A stretch of DNA of 64,000 bases from NCBI GenBank assembly GCA_017435565.1, contig JAFSEU010000024.1:27895-91894 (forward strand). Reading direction: 5' to 3'. Source of the DNA: Oscillospiraceae bacterium (GTDB lineage Bacteria; Bacillota; Clostridia; Oscillospirales; Ruminococcaceae). Positions 55,211 through 63,397 of this stretch are shown one piece after another. Positions within the stretch are counted from its first letter, which is position 1; every line of letters begins with the position of its first letter. The translations under genes and the position numbers were made by a program. The notes under the pieces are model-generated. The model was not told the DNA's origin and made no database searches. It saw only the letters and a program-made list of their open reading frames with translations.

Positions 55211-55239
55211 TTGAAATTGCGAGGATATTATGCTATACT
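55211..55239 (+). promoter_or_regulatory. Promoter of the ABC transporter operon
   Basis: TTGAAA (55211-55216) and TATACT (55234-55239) are 17 bases apart, with TGC just before the -10. Confidence 0.78.
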
Positions 55240-55289
55240 GTAAAAAGTGTGAACTTTTTTGATTAGATAATGAGAGGAGAATGGCACAA

Positions 55290-55991
55290 ATGGCTTTTGT
55301 TGAGTTGTGCGGAGTCTGCAAGAGATATAAAATGGGTGAGGTAACAATATCCGCCTCGGAAAATATAGAATTTTCCGTGGAAAAGGGCGAATTTGCTGTA
55401 ATTGTGGGAGAATCGGGTGCGGGAAAAACAACTGTTCTTAATATGCTCGGTGGAATGGACACCTGCGATGAAGGCAGAATTATTGTTGATAATATAGATA
55501 TTTCAAAATTCACAAGAAAACAGCTTACGGAATACAGAAGGAACGATATCGGTTTTGTATTTCAGTTCTATAATCTGGTGCAGAATTTGACGGCAAGAGA
55601 AAATGTTGAAATCGCCTTGCAGATGAACAAAAAAGCTGCAAGGGCTGATGAGGTTCTGGAGCAGGTGGGCTTGTCTGAAAGAGCAAACAACTTTCCTTCG
55701 CAGCTTTCGGGCGGCGAACAGCAGCGTGTTGCAATTGCAAGAGCGCTGGCAAAAAATCCGAAATTGCTGCTTTGCGATGAACCCACAGGTGCGCTTGACT
55801 ACAATACAGGCAAGAAAATTTTAAAATTGCTTCAGGATGCATGCAGAAACGATGGAATGACCGTTATTCTTATTACGCATAATCAGGCCATTACGCCTAT
55901 GGCCGATAAGGTTATAAAAATCAAAAACAGCCGTGTTGCAAGCGTTGCAACAAACTTAAATCCTGTCAGCATTGATAAAATCGAGTGGTAA
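55290..55991 (+). CDS. ABC transporter ATP-binding protein (LolD/MacB-like)
   Basis: 233 residues. Walker [10 protein letters not shown], signature [15 protein letters not shown], Walker [13 protein letters not shown] and the switch histidine in LITHNQ. The MacB/LolD class works with FtsX-type permeases, and one is encoded 40 bases downstream. I chose ATG 55290, ten bases after AGGAG; an ATG three codons earlier is one base from that site. Confidence 0.93.
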   Translation: MAFVELCGVCKRYKMGEVTISASENIEFSVEKGEFAVIVGESGAGKTTVLNMLGGMDTCDEGRIIVDNIDISKFTRKQLTEYRRNDIGFVFQFYNLVQNLTARENVEIALQMNKKAARADEVLEQVGLSERANNFPSQLSGGEQQRVAIARALAKNPKLLLCDEPTGALDYNTGKKILKLLQDACRNDGMTVILITHNQAITPMADKVIKIKNSRVASVATNLNPVSIDKIEW

Positions 55992-56031
55992 TTTTATGCT
56001 TTGCTAAAAGCGATAAAGAACGGAGAAACAG

Positions 56032-59000
56032 ATGAACGCAGCAATTATAAAAAACACCTTTCGAAAGGTGTGGAAAACCAAGGGCAGATTTTTGGCGATT
56101 ACTGCAATAATCGCAATAGGAAGCGGGTTTTTCACGGGTGTAAAGGTTACAGGGCCTTCGATGAAATCAACGGCGCTGCAATATTTTGAAGATACAAATT
56201 TGATGGATTTCCGCTTTGTTTCAACTCTCGGGTTTGAGCAGAGCGATATTGATAACATTAAGGCGCTTGACGGCATTTCCAGGACCGAAGCGGGATACAG
56301 CGCAGATTTTTTCTACAAATCAGATGAACGATTTGATTCAATCATCAAGGTTTATTCCTATAATGAAAGCGGCGAGTTGAACAAACCGACGCTTACTTCG
56401 GGAAAAATGCCGCAGAATCCGAACGAATGCGTGGTTGACAGTCAGCTTTCCGACAATTTCCCGATAGGCTCTGTAATTACGATTTCGGGCGATGAGGATG
56501 TGCAGGTTTCCGACTATCTTATCTCTGATGAGTTTACGGTTGTAGGCACGGTGGATTGGTCGATGTATATTGACTTTGAGCGCGGCTCGACAACGCTCGG
56601 CAACGGTAAAGTCAATGCGTTTATGATGGTGCCTGATGAAGCCTTCTGCGTTGAGGCCTATACAGTTGTTTATGTTAAATGCTCAGAGCTTGAAGGACTC
56701 AATCCGTTTTCTGATGAATATAAGGATATTTCTGAGGAAAAGGGGCTGTATTTTGAGGAGCAGATGGAAATGCTTGCTCAGAAAAAGTCCGAAACGATTT
56801 ATAACGATGCTGTAAACAACCCTGAATTTGTCAGTGCTGTCAATGATTATGAGCAGGGACTTGCCGATTATAATGAAGCGTACAGCGAGTACGAAACACA
56901 GCTTGCAGAATTTGAAAAGTTTATAGCCGACACCAACGTTTTGATAGCCGACTATACAGCTCAGCTTGAAACGGCAACTGCCGAATACGAAAGCTCAATG
57001 GCTGAATACAATGCAGGCATTGCCGAAATTGAGGAAAGCGAAGCTGAGCTTTTGCAAAGAGAGGAACAGGCAAATCTTGATGAGGAGCTTTCGCTGTCGC
57101 AGCAGGAAGCCATTGACGGGCTTTATCTTGTTATTAACGATTATTGGCTCAAGAGCGCAAGTGAGCCGTATCCGCAAGCGCTTAGCGACGCCATCGAAAG
57201 AGCAAAACTTCTTGATACCGGCGCAGTAAGCCTTAGTGCGGCGCTTGAAGCGTTTGCAACGGCTTTGCCGGATACATCGGCAAAATCGCAGGCGAAAACC
57301 GAGCTTGATAATGTAATTGAGCTGAAGGAAAAGGGGATTGAGGCTGAGCTTGAACGTATTGCCGCCGAGCGTACCGATATTGCCGCAAAGCGCAGCGAAA
57401 ATGAGCTGAAGGCATCGGTACTGGAAGAAACCAAGCTTGCACTTGATGCCGCAAAAATTGAAATCGATGCGAATCAGGCAACACTTGACGGATATATCGA
57501 GCAGGTGTCTTTAGCACAAGGCGAAATCGAAGCTGTGACGCTTGAAGCCGACGCTCAGTTCGGCGATCAGAAAAAGCTTCTTGATGAGGCGAAGGCTGAA
57601 ATTGACAATGCATACGCTGAAATCGAAGAGCTTTCTGCCAAGGTTGAATGGTACAGCTTTGACAGAAGCTCAAACATAGGCTACGGAGATTTTGAAACCA
57701 ACGCTGACAGAGTCGATTCAATTGCAAAGGTCTTCCCGATATTCTTTATAATCGTGGCGATTCTTGTCTGCCTGACTACAATGGCAAGAATGGTTGAAGA
57801 AGAGCGTGTTGAAATCGGAACGCTCAAAGCGCTCGGTTATTCCAGAGGAATGATTCTTGCGCAGTATATAGCCTATGCGGCAAGCGCAAGTATCATCGGC
57901 GTTGCGATAGGACTTGCAGTCGGAATCAGCGTGATTCCGAAGGTTATATATATGGCATATCTGCTTATGTACATCCTGCCTGATTTGCAGCTTGATTTTC
58001 CCGTTGGTTATGCAGTGGGCTGTGTTGTTGTTGCTCTTGTCTGCACAATTTCCGCTGTGCTTGTTTCCTGCGGCAGATCACTTTGTGAAACACCTTCGGC
58101 GCTTATGCGCCCGAAAGCTCCGAAAAACGGCAAGAGAGTTCTGCTTGAAAGGGTCGGATTTGTGTGGAAACGCCTGAGCTTTAATGTTAAGGTTACCGCC
58201 CGCAATGTTTTCAGATTTAAGAGCAGGGTTTTTATGACTGTAATCGGAATCTGCGGCTGTACGGCGTTGCTTCTGGCAGGCTTTACTCTGAAATATGCGA
58301 TTTCCGCTATCGTTGACAAGCAGTTTGTCGAAATCTTCAAATATGATGTGCTTATTTATCACGATGATAAGATTGAGCTTGAGCAGCTTGACATTGCGCT
58401 TGATTCCAATGAAAGCATAACAAATTATACAAGCGCTTTGCAAAAGAGCTATGAAATGTCGGCAAACGGCAAAAGCTATGACGGATACGTTGTTGTGCCC
58501 GATGACGCCAACGCCATTAAGGAATTCATCAATCTTAGGAATCCTGAAGACGGCAGTAAGATAAACATTACAGGTGCAGGTGCGGTCATCAACGAAAAGC
58601 TTGCTCAGGTGCTTGAAGTAGGTATCGGCGACGAAATTGAAATCGGCGAAAAGAAAACAAAGGTCAAGGTTGCCGCAATTACCGAGAACTACACCTTCAA
58701 CTATGTGTATATGACAAAAGCGCTTTATTCTTCGCTGTTTGGTGAAGAAAGCACAAATGTTGTTTATGCAAATCTTGCAAGCAGTGCTGACGGTGATGCT
58801 CTTTTTGCAGAGCTTTCAGACGCACTTGCCGATAGTGAAGGGTCACTCAATATCAGCTTCACGAAGGATTCGGGTAAGTCGTTCAGGGACCTTGTCGATA
58901 CTCTTGATTATATTGTGCTTGTTATAATAGCCTCATCCGGAGCGTTGGCGTTTGTGGTGCTGTATAATCTCAATAATATCAATATTGTTGAACGTATGCG

Positions 59001-59304
59001 TGAGCTGGCAACCTTGAAGGTTCTCGGATTCAGAGACGGTGAGCTTTCGGCGTATATCTATCGTGAAACGACAATCACTGCTCTTTTGGGAGCGCTTGCA
59101 GGACTCATTGTGGGAACGTTCTTCACAAAGTTTGTTGTGCGCACAGCCGAGGTCGATGTGGTTATGTTTGCAAGGGATATTCCGCTTTATTGCTATCTGC
59201 TTGCGCTTGCAGTAACCTTGCTGTTTGTCGCTCTGGTTGATGTAATTATGTATATCAAGCTGAAGAATATCGATATGGCTTCATCGATGAAGGCAGTTGA
59301 ATAA
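56032..59304 (+). CDS. FtsX-domain ABC permease with long coiled-coil insert
   Basis: 1090 residues. Membrane span near 19-40, an extracytoplasmic domain, then a Glu/Ala-rich coiled coil from about 245 to 540, then the first FtsX membrane domain (spans from about 568 to 680). A central span near 734 begins the second half, which ends in another FtsX domain (about 960-1075). A duplicated-FtsX architecture like this is found in lipoprotein, peptide or cell-wall-linked mechanotransmission systems. The substrate is not evident; no sensor or peptide gene is adjacent. Confidence 0.88.
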   Translation: MNAAIIKNTFRKVWKTKGRFLAITAIIAIGSGFFTGVKVTGPSMKSTALQYFEDTNLMDFRFVSTLGFEQSDIDNIKALDGISRTEAGYSADFFYKSDERFDSIIKVYSYNESGELNKPTLTSGKMPQNPNECVVDSQLSDNFPIGSVITISGDEDVQVSDYLISDEFTVVGTVDWSMYIDFERGSTTLGNGKVNAFMMVPDEAFCVEAYTVVYVKCSELEGLNPFSDEYKDISEEKGLYFEEQMEMLAQKKSETIYNDAVNNPEFVSAVNDYEQGLADYNEAYSEYETQLAEFEKFIADTNVLIADYTAQLETATAEYESSMAEYNAGIAEIEESEAELLQREEQANLDEELSLSQQEAIDGLYLVINDYWLKSASEPYPQALSDAIERAKLLDTGAVSLSAALEAFATALPDTSAKSQAKTELDNVIELKEKGIEAELERIAAERTDIAAKRSENELKASVLEETKLALDAAKIEIDANQATLDGYIEQVSLAQGEIEAVTLEADAQFGDQKKLLDEAKAEIDNAYAEIEELSAKVEWYSFDRSSNIGYGDFETNADRVDSIAKVFPIFFIIVAILVCLTTMARMVEEERVEIGTLKALGYSRGMILAQYIAYAASASIIGVAIGLAVGISVIPKVIYMAYLLMYILPDLQLDFPVGYAVGCVVVALVCTISAVLVSCGRSLCETPSALMRPKAPKNGKRVLLERVGFVWKRLSFNVKVTARNVFRFKSRVFMTVIGICGCTALLLAGFTLKYAISAIVDKQFVEIFKYDVLIYHDDKIELEQLDIALDSNESITNYTSALQKSYEMSANGKSYDGYVVVPDDANAIKEFINLRNPEDGSKINITGAGAVINEKLAQVLEVGIGDEIEIGEKKTKVKVAAITENYTFNYVYMTKALYSSLFGEESTNVVYANLASSADGDALFAELSDALADSEGSLNISFTKDSGKSFRDLVDTLDYIVLVIIASSGALAFVVLYNLNNINIVERMRELATLKVLGFRDGELSAYIYRETTITALLGALAGLIVGTFFTKFVVRTAEVDVVMFARDIPLYCYLLALAVTLLFVALVDVIMYIKLKNIDMASSMKAVE

Positions 59305-59320
59305 ATATAGATGTAATAAA

Positions 59321-59359
59321 AAACTCCCGCACAGAAAGATACTTTCTGCGTGGGAGTTT
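59321..59359 (+). terminator. Terminator after the permease gene
   Basis: AAACTCCC and GGGAGTTT plus CAGAAAG and CTTTCTG form a long stem with a small mismatched centre and an ATA loop. Confidence 0.8.
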
Positions 59360-59382
59360 GTACTGTGTCGGGAAGTTTGCGG

Positions 59383-59679
59383 TTAATGAGATTTTGCAAT
59401 CCGTATAAGGTGCAGGTCAATTACAAAAATAGTTGTAATAATATTGACAAAATTCAAGATTTCTCGGATTTTCAGGGATATATCAAAAGCATTTAAAATC
59501 ATCTGTGGCAGCATAAAAATTAAAAGTGATAAAATAGCGCTTCCGAGTATAACTGATACTATTTTGTCTTTTATCATATTATTTTTGATAAGAAAAAACA
59601 CAATAAAAATCCATAACAGTATGTTTATGAAAGGTATTGCCGAAATGAAAATATATATTCTTTTGGAAAAATCTATCAT
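59383..59679 (-). CDS. Small membrane protein, unknown
   Basis: 98 residues with three hydrophobic segments (about 8-32, 38-62 and 74-92). No family recognised. AAAGGT lies seven bases before ATG 59679. It is more AT-rich in feel than the neighbours (many Ile and Lys codons in A/T), which could mean recent acquisition. Convergent with the ABC permease gene. Confidence 0.6.
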   Translation of the reverse strand: MIDFSKRIYIFISAIPFINILLWIFIVFFLIKNNMIKDKIVSVILGSAILSLLIFMLPQMILNAFDISLKIREILNFVNIITTIFVIDLHLIRIAKSH

Positions 59680-59741
59680 ACATTTACCTTTTTACTGCGA
59701 ATGTTATAAAAACAAAAAACGGGCTTTGTGTTGCTCGGTAT

Positions 59742-60143
59742 TTAACGGTTAAAGGGCTTGTTGAATGAGCCGATTTCTATCAGATTTCCTTCCGGGTCTG
59801 CTATATAGCAGGTTCTTTGTCCCCAGCTTTCCGTTTCAGGAGGCATTATTGGCACAGCGCCTTTGGCTACTGCCTTTTCAAATTCTGCGTCAACTTCTTC
59901 AAAAGTATCGACATATAATGCAATTTCAAAATGACCGTTTGCGCCTTTTGTATATTCATATCTGCGGCTTGTCATCTTTTCAAAATCCTGCCTGCCGTAA
60001 AGCAAAAACAGCGTGCCATCCTTTATCAGATATACATTTGATGTGTTTTCGTCCTCTTTGATTTCAAATCCGAGAACATCCCTGTAAAAACGAACCATCG
60101 TTGCCATATCATTTACAAATAAGCCGAATCCGTCCAGTTTCAT
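59742..60143 (-). CDS. VOC/glyoxalase superfamily protein
   Basis: 133 residues, one vicinal-oxygen-chelate unit pair. FYRDVLGF and DPEGNLIEIGSF are the beta-alpha-beta signatures. Family members include glyoxalase, dioxygenases and antibiotic-binding proteins, so the specific role is open. AAGGAG precedes ATG 60143. It follows a second VOC gene by 26 bases. Confidence 0.85.
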   Translation of the reverse strand: MKLDGFGLFVNDMATMVRFYRDVLGFEIKEDENTSNVYLIKDGTLFLLYGRQDFEKMTSRRYEYTKGANGHFEIALYVDTFEEVDAEFEKAVAKGAVPIMPPETESWGQRTCYIADPEGNLIEIGSFNKPFNR

Positions 60144-60169
60144 AATACACTCCTTAAATAAACTGAAAT

Positions 60170-60553
60170 TTATACAGTTATTTCAATCAGGTTTTCTTCA
60201 ATTCCCACAATGCAGCTTTCGTAATAACCGTCGCCGGTTGTTCGCGGACCGCTTAGTATTATATAGCCGTCAGATTTCAATATCTGCGTTAAACTGTCAA
60301 CTTTTTCCTTGCTCCCGACGCTGAATGCAATATGAGCCAGCCCTGTGCGGTTTGGAGATTTTTTTATATCTTCCATAGTCGGCTTGTTCATAAGCTCGAG
60401 CCGTGAGCCGCCTTCAAATGACAGGAAATAGGAACGAAAGCCCGTGCTTTTGTTGTGGTATTCATTATTCGGGACGGCATTCAGATATTTTACAAAAAAG
60501 CGCCTTGCCGCTTCCAAATCATTCACATACATTGCGACGTGATCTATTTTCAT
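60170..60553 (-). CDS. VOC/glyoxalase superfamily protein
   Basis: 127 residues. Reads MKIDHVAMYVNDLEAARRFF, typical of VOC domains, and ends ENLIEITV. Not close in sequence to the VOC gene downstream apart from the shared fold. I chose ATG 60553, eight bases after GGAG; an open frame extends 26 codons up through the promoter region. First of two VOC genes. Confidence 0.87.
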   Translation of the reverse strand: MKIDHVAMYVNDLEAARRFFVKYLNAVPNNEYHNKSTGFRSYFLSFEGGSRLELMNKPTMEDIKKSPNRTGLAHIAFSVGSKEKVDSLTQILKSDGYIILSGPRTTGDGYYESCIVGIEENLIEITV

Positions 60554-60603
60554 ATGATAATCTCCGATAAAACTGCATCCGAACCTTTGTTTTGATAAAA
60601 TTA

Positions 60604-60632
60604 TTATATCAAACGCAAGGCAAAAATGCAAG
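60604..60632 (-). promoter_or_regulatory. Promoter of the two VOC genes
   Basis: On the minus strand TTGCAT and TATAAT are 17 bases apart, about 45 bases ahead of ATG 60553. Confidence 0.78.
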
Positions 60633-60654
60633 CATATTGTCTTTGGCAGACAAA

Positions 60655-60686
60655 AAACGGGCTTTGCGTATTTGCAAAACCCGTTT
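60655..60686 (-). terminator. Terminator after rpsT
   Basis: AAACGGG/CCCGTTT and TTTGC/GCAAA with one mismatch between them. On the minus strand a TTTTTT run follows, 17 bases beyond the rpsT stop. Confidence 0.8.
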
Positions 60687-60702
60687 GGCTTTTAAGTTTC
60701 GA

Positions 60703-60963
60703 TTAGCCTGCAGCGTTGAGCTTCTTAGCAAGCTGGGACTTCTTTCTTGCAGCACAGTTCTTGTGCATAATTCCCTTAGCGCAAGCCTGATCTATTTTCT
60801 TGCAAGCGTAAGCAACAGCCTCTGCCTTGTTTGCAGCGTTGGTGCTGATAGCAAGCTCTGCCTTCTTGATAGTAGTCTTGAGGTTGGACTTTCTTGCCTT
60901 GTTTACAAGAGTCTTAGCCTTGATAACCTTAACCTTTTTCTTTGCAGATTTAATGTTAGGCAT
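60703..60963 (-). CDS. rpsT: 30S ribosomal protein S20
   Basis: 86 residues, standard length. Starts [20 protein letters not shown] at ATG 60963, eight bases after AAGGAGG; the frame is open 14 codons upstream without a ribosome site. Ends [12 protein letters not shown]. Adjacent to gpr, as in many endospore formers. Confidence 0.97.
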   Translation of the reverse strand: MPNIKSAKKKVKVIKAKTLVNKARKSNLKTTIKKAELAISTNAANKAEAVAYACKKIDQACAKGIMHKNCAARKKSQLAKKLNAAG

Positions 60964-61033
60964 AATCTGCACCTCCTTATATTGAAAATATGGGTAAAAT
61001 AACACTATTCAAAAAAGTACACCGAATTTTTGA

Positions 61034-61061
61034 ATAATATTTTAATGCAAATGACATACAA
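61034..61061 (-). promoter_or_regulatory. Possible rpsT promoter
   Basis: On the minus strand TTGTAT and TATTAT are 16 bases apart. The 325 bases between rpsT and gpr hold no gene. They also contain a perfect GCGATTG/CAATCGC hairpin (61112-61132) and, in the rpsT leader, an ATTCAAAAA/TTTTTGAAT dyad. Confidence 0.45.
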
Positions 61062-61288
61062 TAAAGCAACGGGTCGAAAACTTTCATTTCCGCAGACACT
61101 CCCGATGCACAGCGATTGTAATGAGCAATCGCAGATGTATACAGTCTAAAAGATATTTTACCATTATTTTTTTCAAATTGCAAGAGGTTTTTCAAAAAAA
61201 ACATTAGAAAATACAAACAAAAGTGAAGTGTTTTTTCGGCAGTTCGTACAAGAAACACTAAAATAATATCAAAAGGCGGTAAATTTAT

Positions 61289-62134
61289 ATGAGCGATTAT
61301 GCAAGAACGGACTTAGCGCTTGAAGGCGTCGGCGAACGGGTCGTTGAAGGAATCACACGCACCAAAAGGGGAAAGTGCTTTGATATTACCGAAATAGTGA
61401 TTGAAAGTGACGAGCACGGCAGACCTTTCGGCAAGCCTAAGGGTCGGTATATCACAATGGAGCGCAACGAGCTTGCCATAACAGGAGAGGATTTTGTCGA
61501 GGCGGCTTCTGAGCTGGCTGCCGAGCTAAAGCAGCTCATCCCCGAGGGCGGCGTGCTTGTGGCAGGGCTTGGCAACAGCCAGATTACTCCTGACGCTTTA
61601 GGGCCAAAAACCGCATCGATGATTTTTGCTACAAGGCATTTGAACGACGAGCTGCCCGAAGCTGAGGAATTCAGCGGACTCCGCGAGATTTCTGTCATAT
61701 CCGCAGGCGTTTTGGGGCAGACGGGAATCGAGAGCGCCGAAATTCTTTATGCAATCTGCAAGCGCATAAAGCCGAAAGCGATAATTGCCGTGGATGCGCT
61801 TGCCTGCTCGGACGCAAGCAGGCTCGGAACGACGATTCAGATATGCGACAGCGGAATTTCGCCCGGAAGCGGTGTGCAGAACAAGCGCACTGAGCTTTCA
61901 TATAAATCAATGGGCATACCTGTGATTGCCGTTGGTGTACCGACCGTAGTTGATATGCACACGATTATTGAGGGGCTGACAGGCTCACGCGAGGGTCTGC
62001 GATTGCCGAATATGATGGTAACGCCGAGAAATATCGACAGACTTATCGACAAGTCGTCAAAGCTGCTTTCAATCGGCATAAACTGTGCGCTTTTGCCGAA
62101 ATTCTCGCCCGAGGATTTTGAGAGTCTGGTGTGA
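61289..62134 (+). CDS. gpr: Germination protease GPR
   Basis: 281 residues. Degrades small acid-soluble spore proteins at germination; an aspartic-type A25 peptidase made as a zymogen. RTDLALE at the N-terminus is the conserved autoprocessing region, and VAGLGNSQITPDALGPK, VDALACSDASRLGTTIQ and SPGSGVQNKR are strong matches. Shorter than the Bacillus form (about 370). AAGGCGGT precedes ATG 61289. Shows the organism has endospore capacity. No convincing sigma-G box found upstream. Confidence 0.95.
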   Translation: MSDYARTDLALEGVGERVVEGITRTKRGKCFDITEIVIESDEHGRPFGKPKGRYITMERNELAITGEDFVEAASELAAELKQLIPEGGVLVAGLGNSQITPDALGPKTASMIFATRHLNDELPEAEEFSGLREISVISAGVLGQTGIESAEILYAICKRIKPKAIIAVDALACSDASRLGTTIQICDSGISPGSGVQNKRTELSYKSMGIPVIAVGVPTVVDMHTIIEGLTGSREGLRLPNMMVTPRNIDRLIDKSSKLLSIGINCALLPKFSPEDFESLV

Positions 62135-62135
62135 T

Positions 62136-62567
62136 TTATTCATCAAAAAGATTGATTACAGCTTTACCTTTCTTTTGGGCAAGATTCTTGAACTGCGCTA
62201 CGGCACCCGCACTTAATGTCGAGTATGTTACAACATAGTCAGCCCGGTTCAGCATCCATCTGTTGCGTTTACTGATTGCAAATTTTGGCGGTGTGTTTTC
62301 CAAACCATCGGGGAAAATTGTGTCTGAATAATCTTCATATTCCTTGCGTTTGGTTGGCATATATGCCAGAACCACAGCGTAGGCAATGTGAGGATATTGA
62401 TTTTTCAGTGTTTTCAGGATTTTTCTGACCATACAGTCAAAGTTTCCCTGATTTCCGACATAAAACGTATTAACGTTTTTGTTTTCAATTAAATCTGTAA
62501 GAGTTGCCTTTAAAATGGGCTCGAGTGTCTGAGGGGAATTTCTGTGTCCGAAGAATGTGCAGGTCAT
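62136..62567 (-). CDS. SLOG/DUF1273-like nucleotide-binding protein
   Basis: 143 residues. Starts MTCTFFGHRNSPQTLE, the YpsA/DUF1273-type beginning of the SLOG (SMF/LOG) Rossmann-like superfamily. It ends AGAVAQFKNLAQKKGKAVINL, where the usual glycine pair is replaced by Ala-Gly. TTGGAGATGAGA lies ahead of ATG 62567. SLOG proteins often bind nucleotides or nucleotide-derived signals, some in defence systems; this one's ligand is unknown. Divergent from two regulator genes across a perfect palindrome. Confidence 0.8.
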   Translation of the reverse strand: MTCTFFGHRNSPQTLEPILKATLTDLIENKNVNTFYVGNQGNFDCMVRKILKTLKNQYPHIAYAVVLAYMPTKRKEYEDYSDTIFPDGLENTPPKFAISKRNRWMLNRADYVVTYSTLSAGAVAQFKNLAQKKGKAVINLFDE

Positions 62568-62586
62568 TTTAACATCTCATCTCCAA

Positions 62587-62627
62587 AAAATAACGTATAT
62601 ATCCTAATAGGATATATACGTTATTTT
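62587..62627. promoter_or_regulatory. Perfect 41-bp palindrome between SLOG and XRE genes
   Basis: Twenty-base arms (left arm AAAATAACGTATATATCCTA) around one A. It overlaps the -10 box and start site of the SLOG promoter, so it is a likely operator, or an RNA hairpin at the 5' end of that transcript. Confidence 0.8.
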
Positions 62628-62651
62628 ATCATATCCGATTGAGATATACAA
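62623..62651 (-). promoter_or_regulatory. Promoter of the SLOG gene
   Basis: On the minus strand TTGTAT and TAAAAT are 17 bases apart, with TGA before the -10. The -10 lies at the edge of the palindrome. Confidence 0.7.
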
Positions 62652-62688
62652 TAATTTTATGTAAAGCTTATATGATTTGAGGTGTATT

Positions 62689-63027
62689 ATGATAATCGAT
62701 TATACAACTATTGGCAGTCGCATACGTGAATTCCGAAAGAGAAGGAACTGGACACAAGCGCAATTAGCTGAAAAATCAGGCATTGAACCTTCAAATATTT
62801 CTCATATCGAAAGAGCGGCAACAAAGCTGAGCTTGCCGACACTCATTAGTATTGCCAATGCGCTTGAGGTGACTCTTGATGAGTTGGTTTATGGAAATTT
62901 GGTTAAAAGCTCGCATGTTTCGATTAAGCTTATTGATGATTTGATTGTTGACTGTTCATCTGAAGAAATCAAAGCGCTGGCTGAAATGATAAAAACCACA
63001 AAACATATTCTGCGAAATAACAAATAA
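62689..63027 (+). CDS. XRE-family transcriptional regulator (SinR-like)
   Basis: 112 residues. N-terminal Cro/C1 helix-turn-helix: IGSRIREFRKRRNWTQAQLA and GIEPSNISHIERAATKLSL, about residues 9-60. The C-terminal half is helical with no recognised ligand domain. I chose ATG 62689, six bases after GAGG; an in-frame TTG upstream overlaps it. Likely candidate to bind the palindrome upstream (inference). A second XRE gene follows 31 bases later. Confidence 0.9.
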   Translation: MIIDYTTIGSRIREFRKRRNWTQAQLAEKSGIEPSNISHIERAATKLSLPTLISIANALEVTLDELVYGNLVKSSHVSIKLIDDLIVDCSSEEIKALAEMIKTTKHILRNNK

Positions 63028-63058
63028 TAAGAACGATGAGATATGAACAAAGAAAAGC

Positions 63059-63259
63059 ATGATAAAATTTGACAGACTTTGGATAACTATGAAGAATAGA
63101 GGCGTTTCGACGTATATGCTTCGCGAGAAATGCGGTATTGACAGCAAGACTGTACGCCGACTCAGAGCAAACGAGAATGTTGAAACCAAAACGCTTGATA
63201 AACTTTGCTCTGCATTGGATTGTCAACTGCAGGACATTGTGGAATATATTAAGGATTAG
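63059..63259 (+). CDS. Small XRE-family regulator
   Basis: 66 residues, essentially one Cro/C1-type helix-turn-helix: WITMKNRGVSTYMLREKCGI, KTVRRLRANENVETKTLDKLC and LDCQLQDIVEYI. This resembles the small YozG-like class. Weak ribosome site (AAGAAAAG). Probably co-transcribed with the larger XRE gene. Confidence 0.85.
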   Translation: MIKFDRLWITMKNRGVSTYMLREKCGIDSKTVRRLRANENVETKTLDKLCSALDCQLQDIVEYIKD

Positions 63260-63286
63260 CTTTAGGGCTGTTGTATAAATTCACTC

Positions 63287-63315
63287 TTGAAAACCGCGGA
63301 TAAATCTGCTATAAT
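63287..63315 (+). promoter_or_regulatory. Promoter of the right-edge gene
   Basis: TTGAAA (63287-63292) and TATAAT (63310-63315) are 17 bases apart, with TGC before the -10. The leader that follows contains hairpins GGCAAG/CTTGCC (63339-63353) and the palindrome CGGCGCAAAA/TTTTGCGCCG (63366-63385). Confidence 0.82.
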
Positions 63316-63397
63316 GATTTTTATAGAATAATACACAAGGCAAGGTGCTTGCCATTAAAAGCACACGGCGCAAAATTTTGCGCCGCAGGAGAGAGCT

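Noticed and set aside
59713..60666. Repeated 16-mer CAAAAAACGGGCTTTG at 59713 and 60651
   Set aside because: The second copy is the arm and tail of the rpsT terminator; the first sits after a VOC gene without a convincing stem. Probably chance or a terminator remnant.
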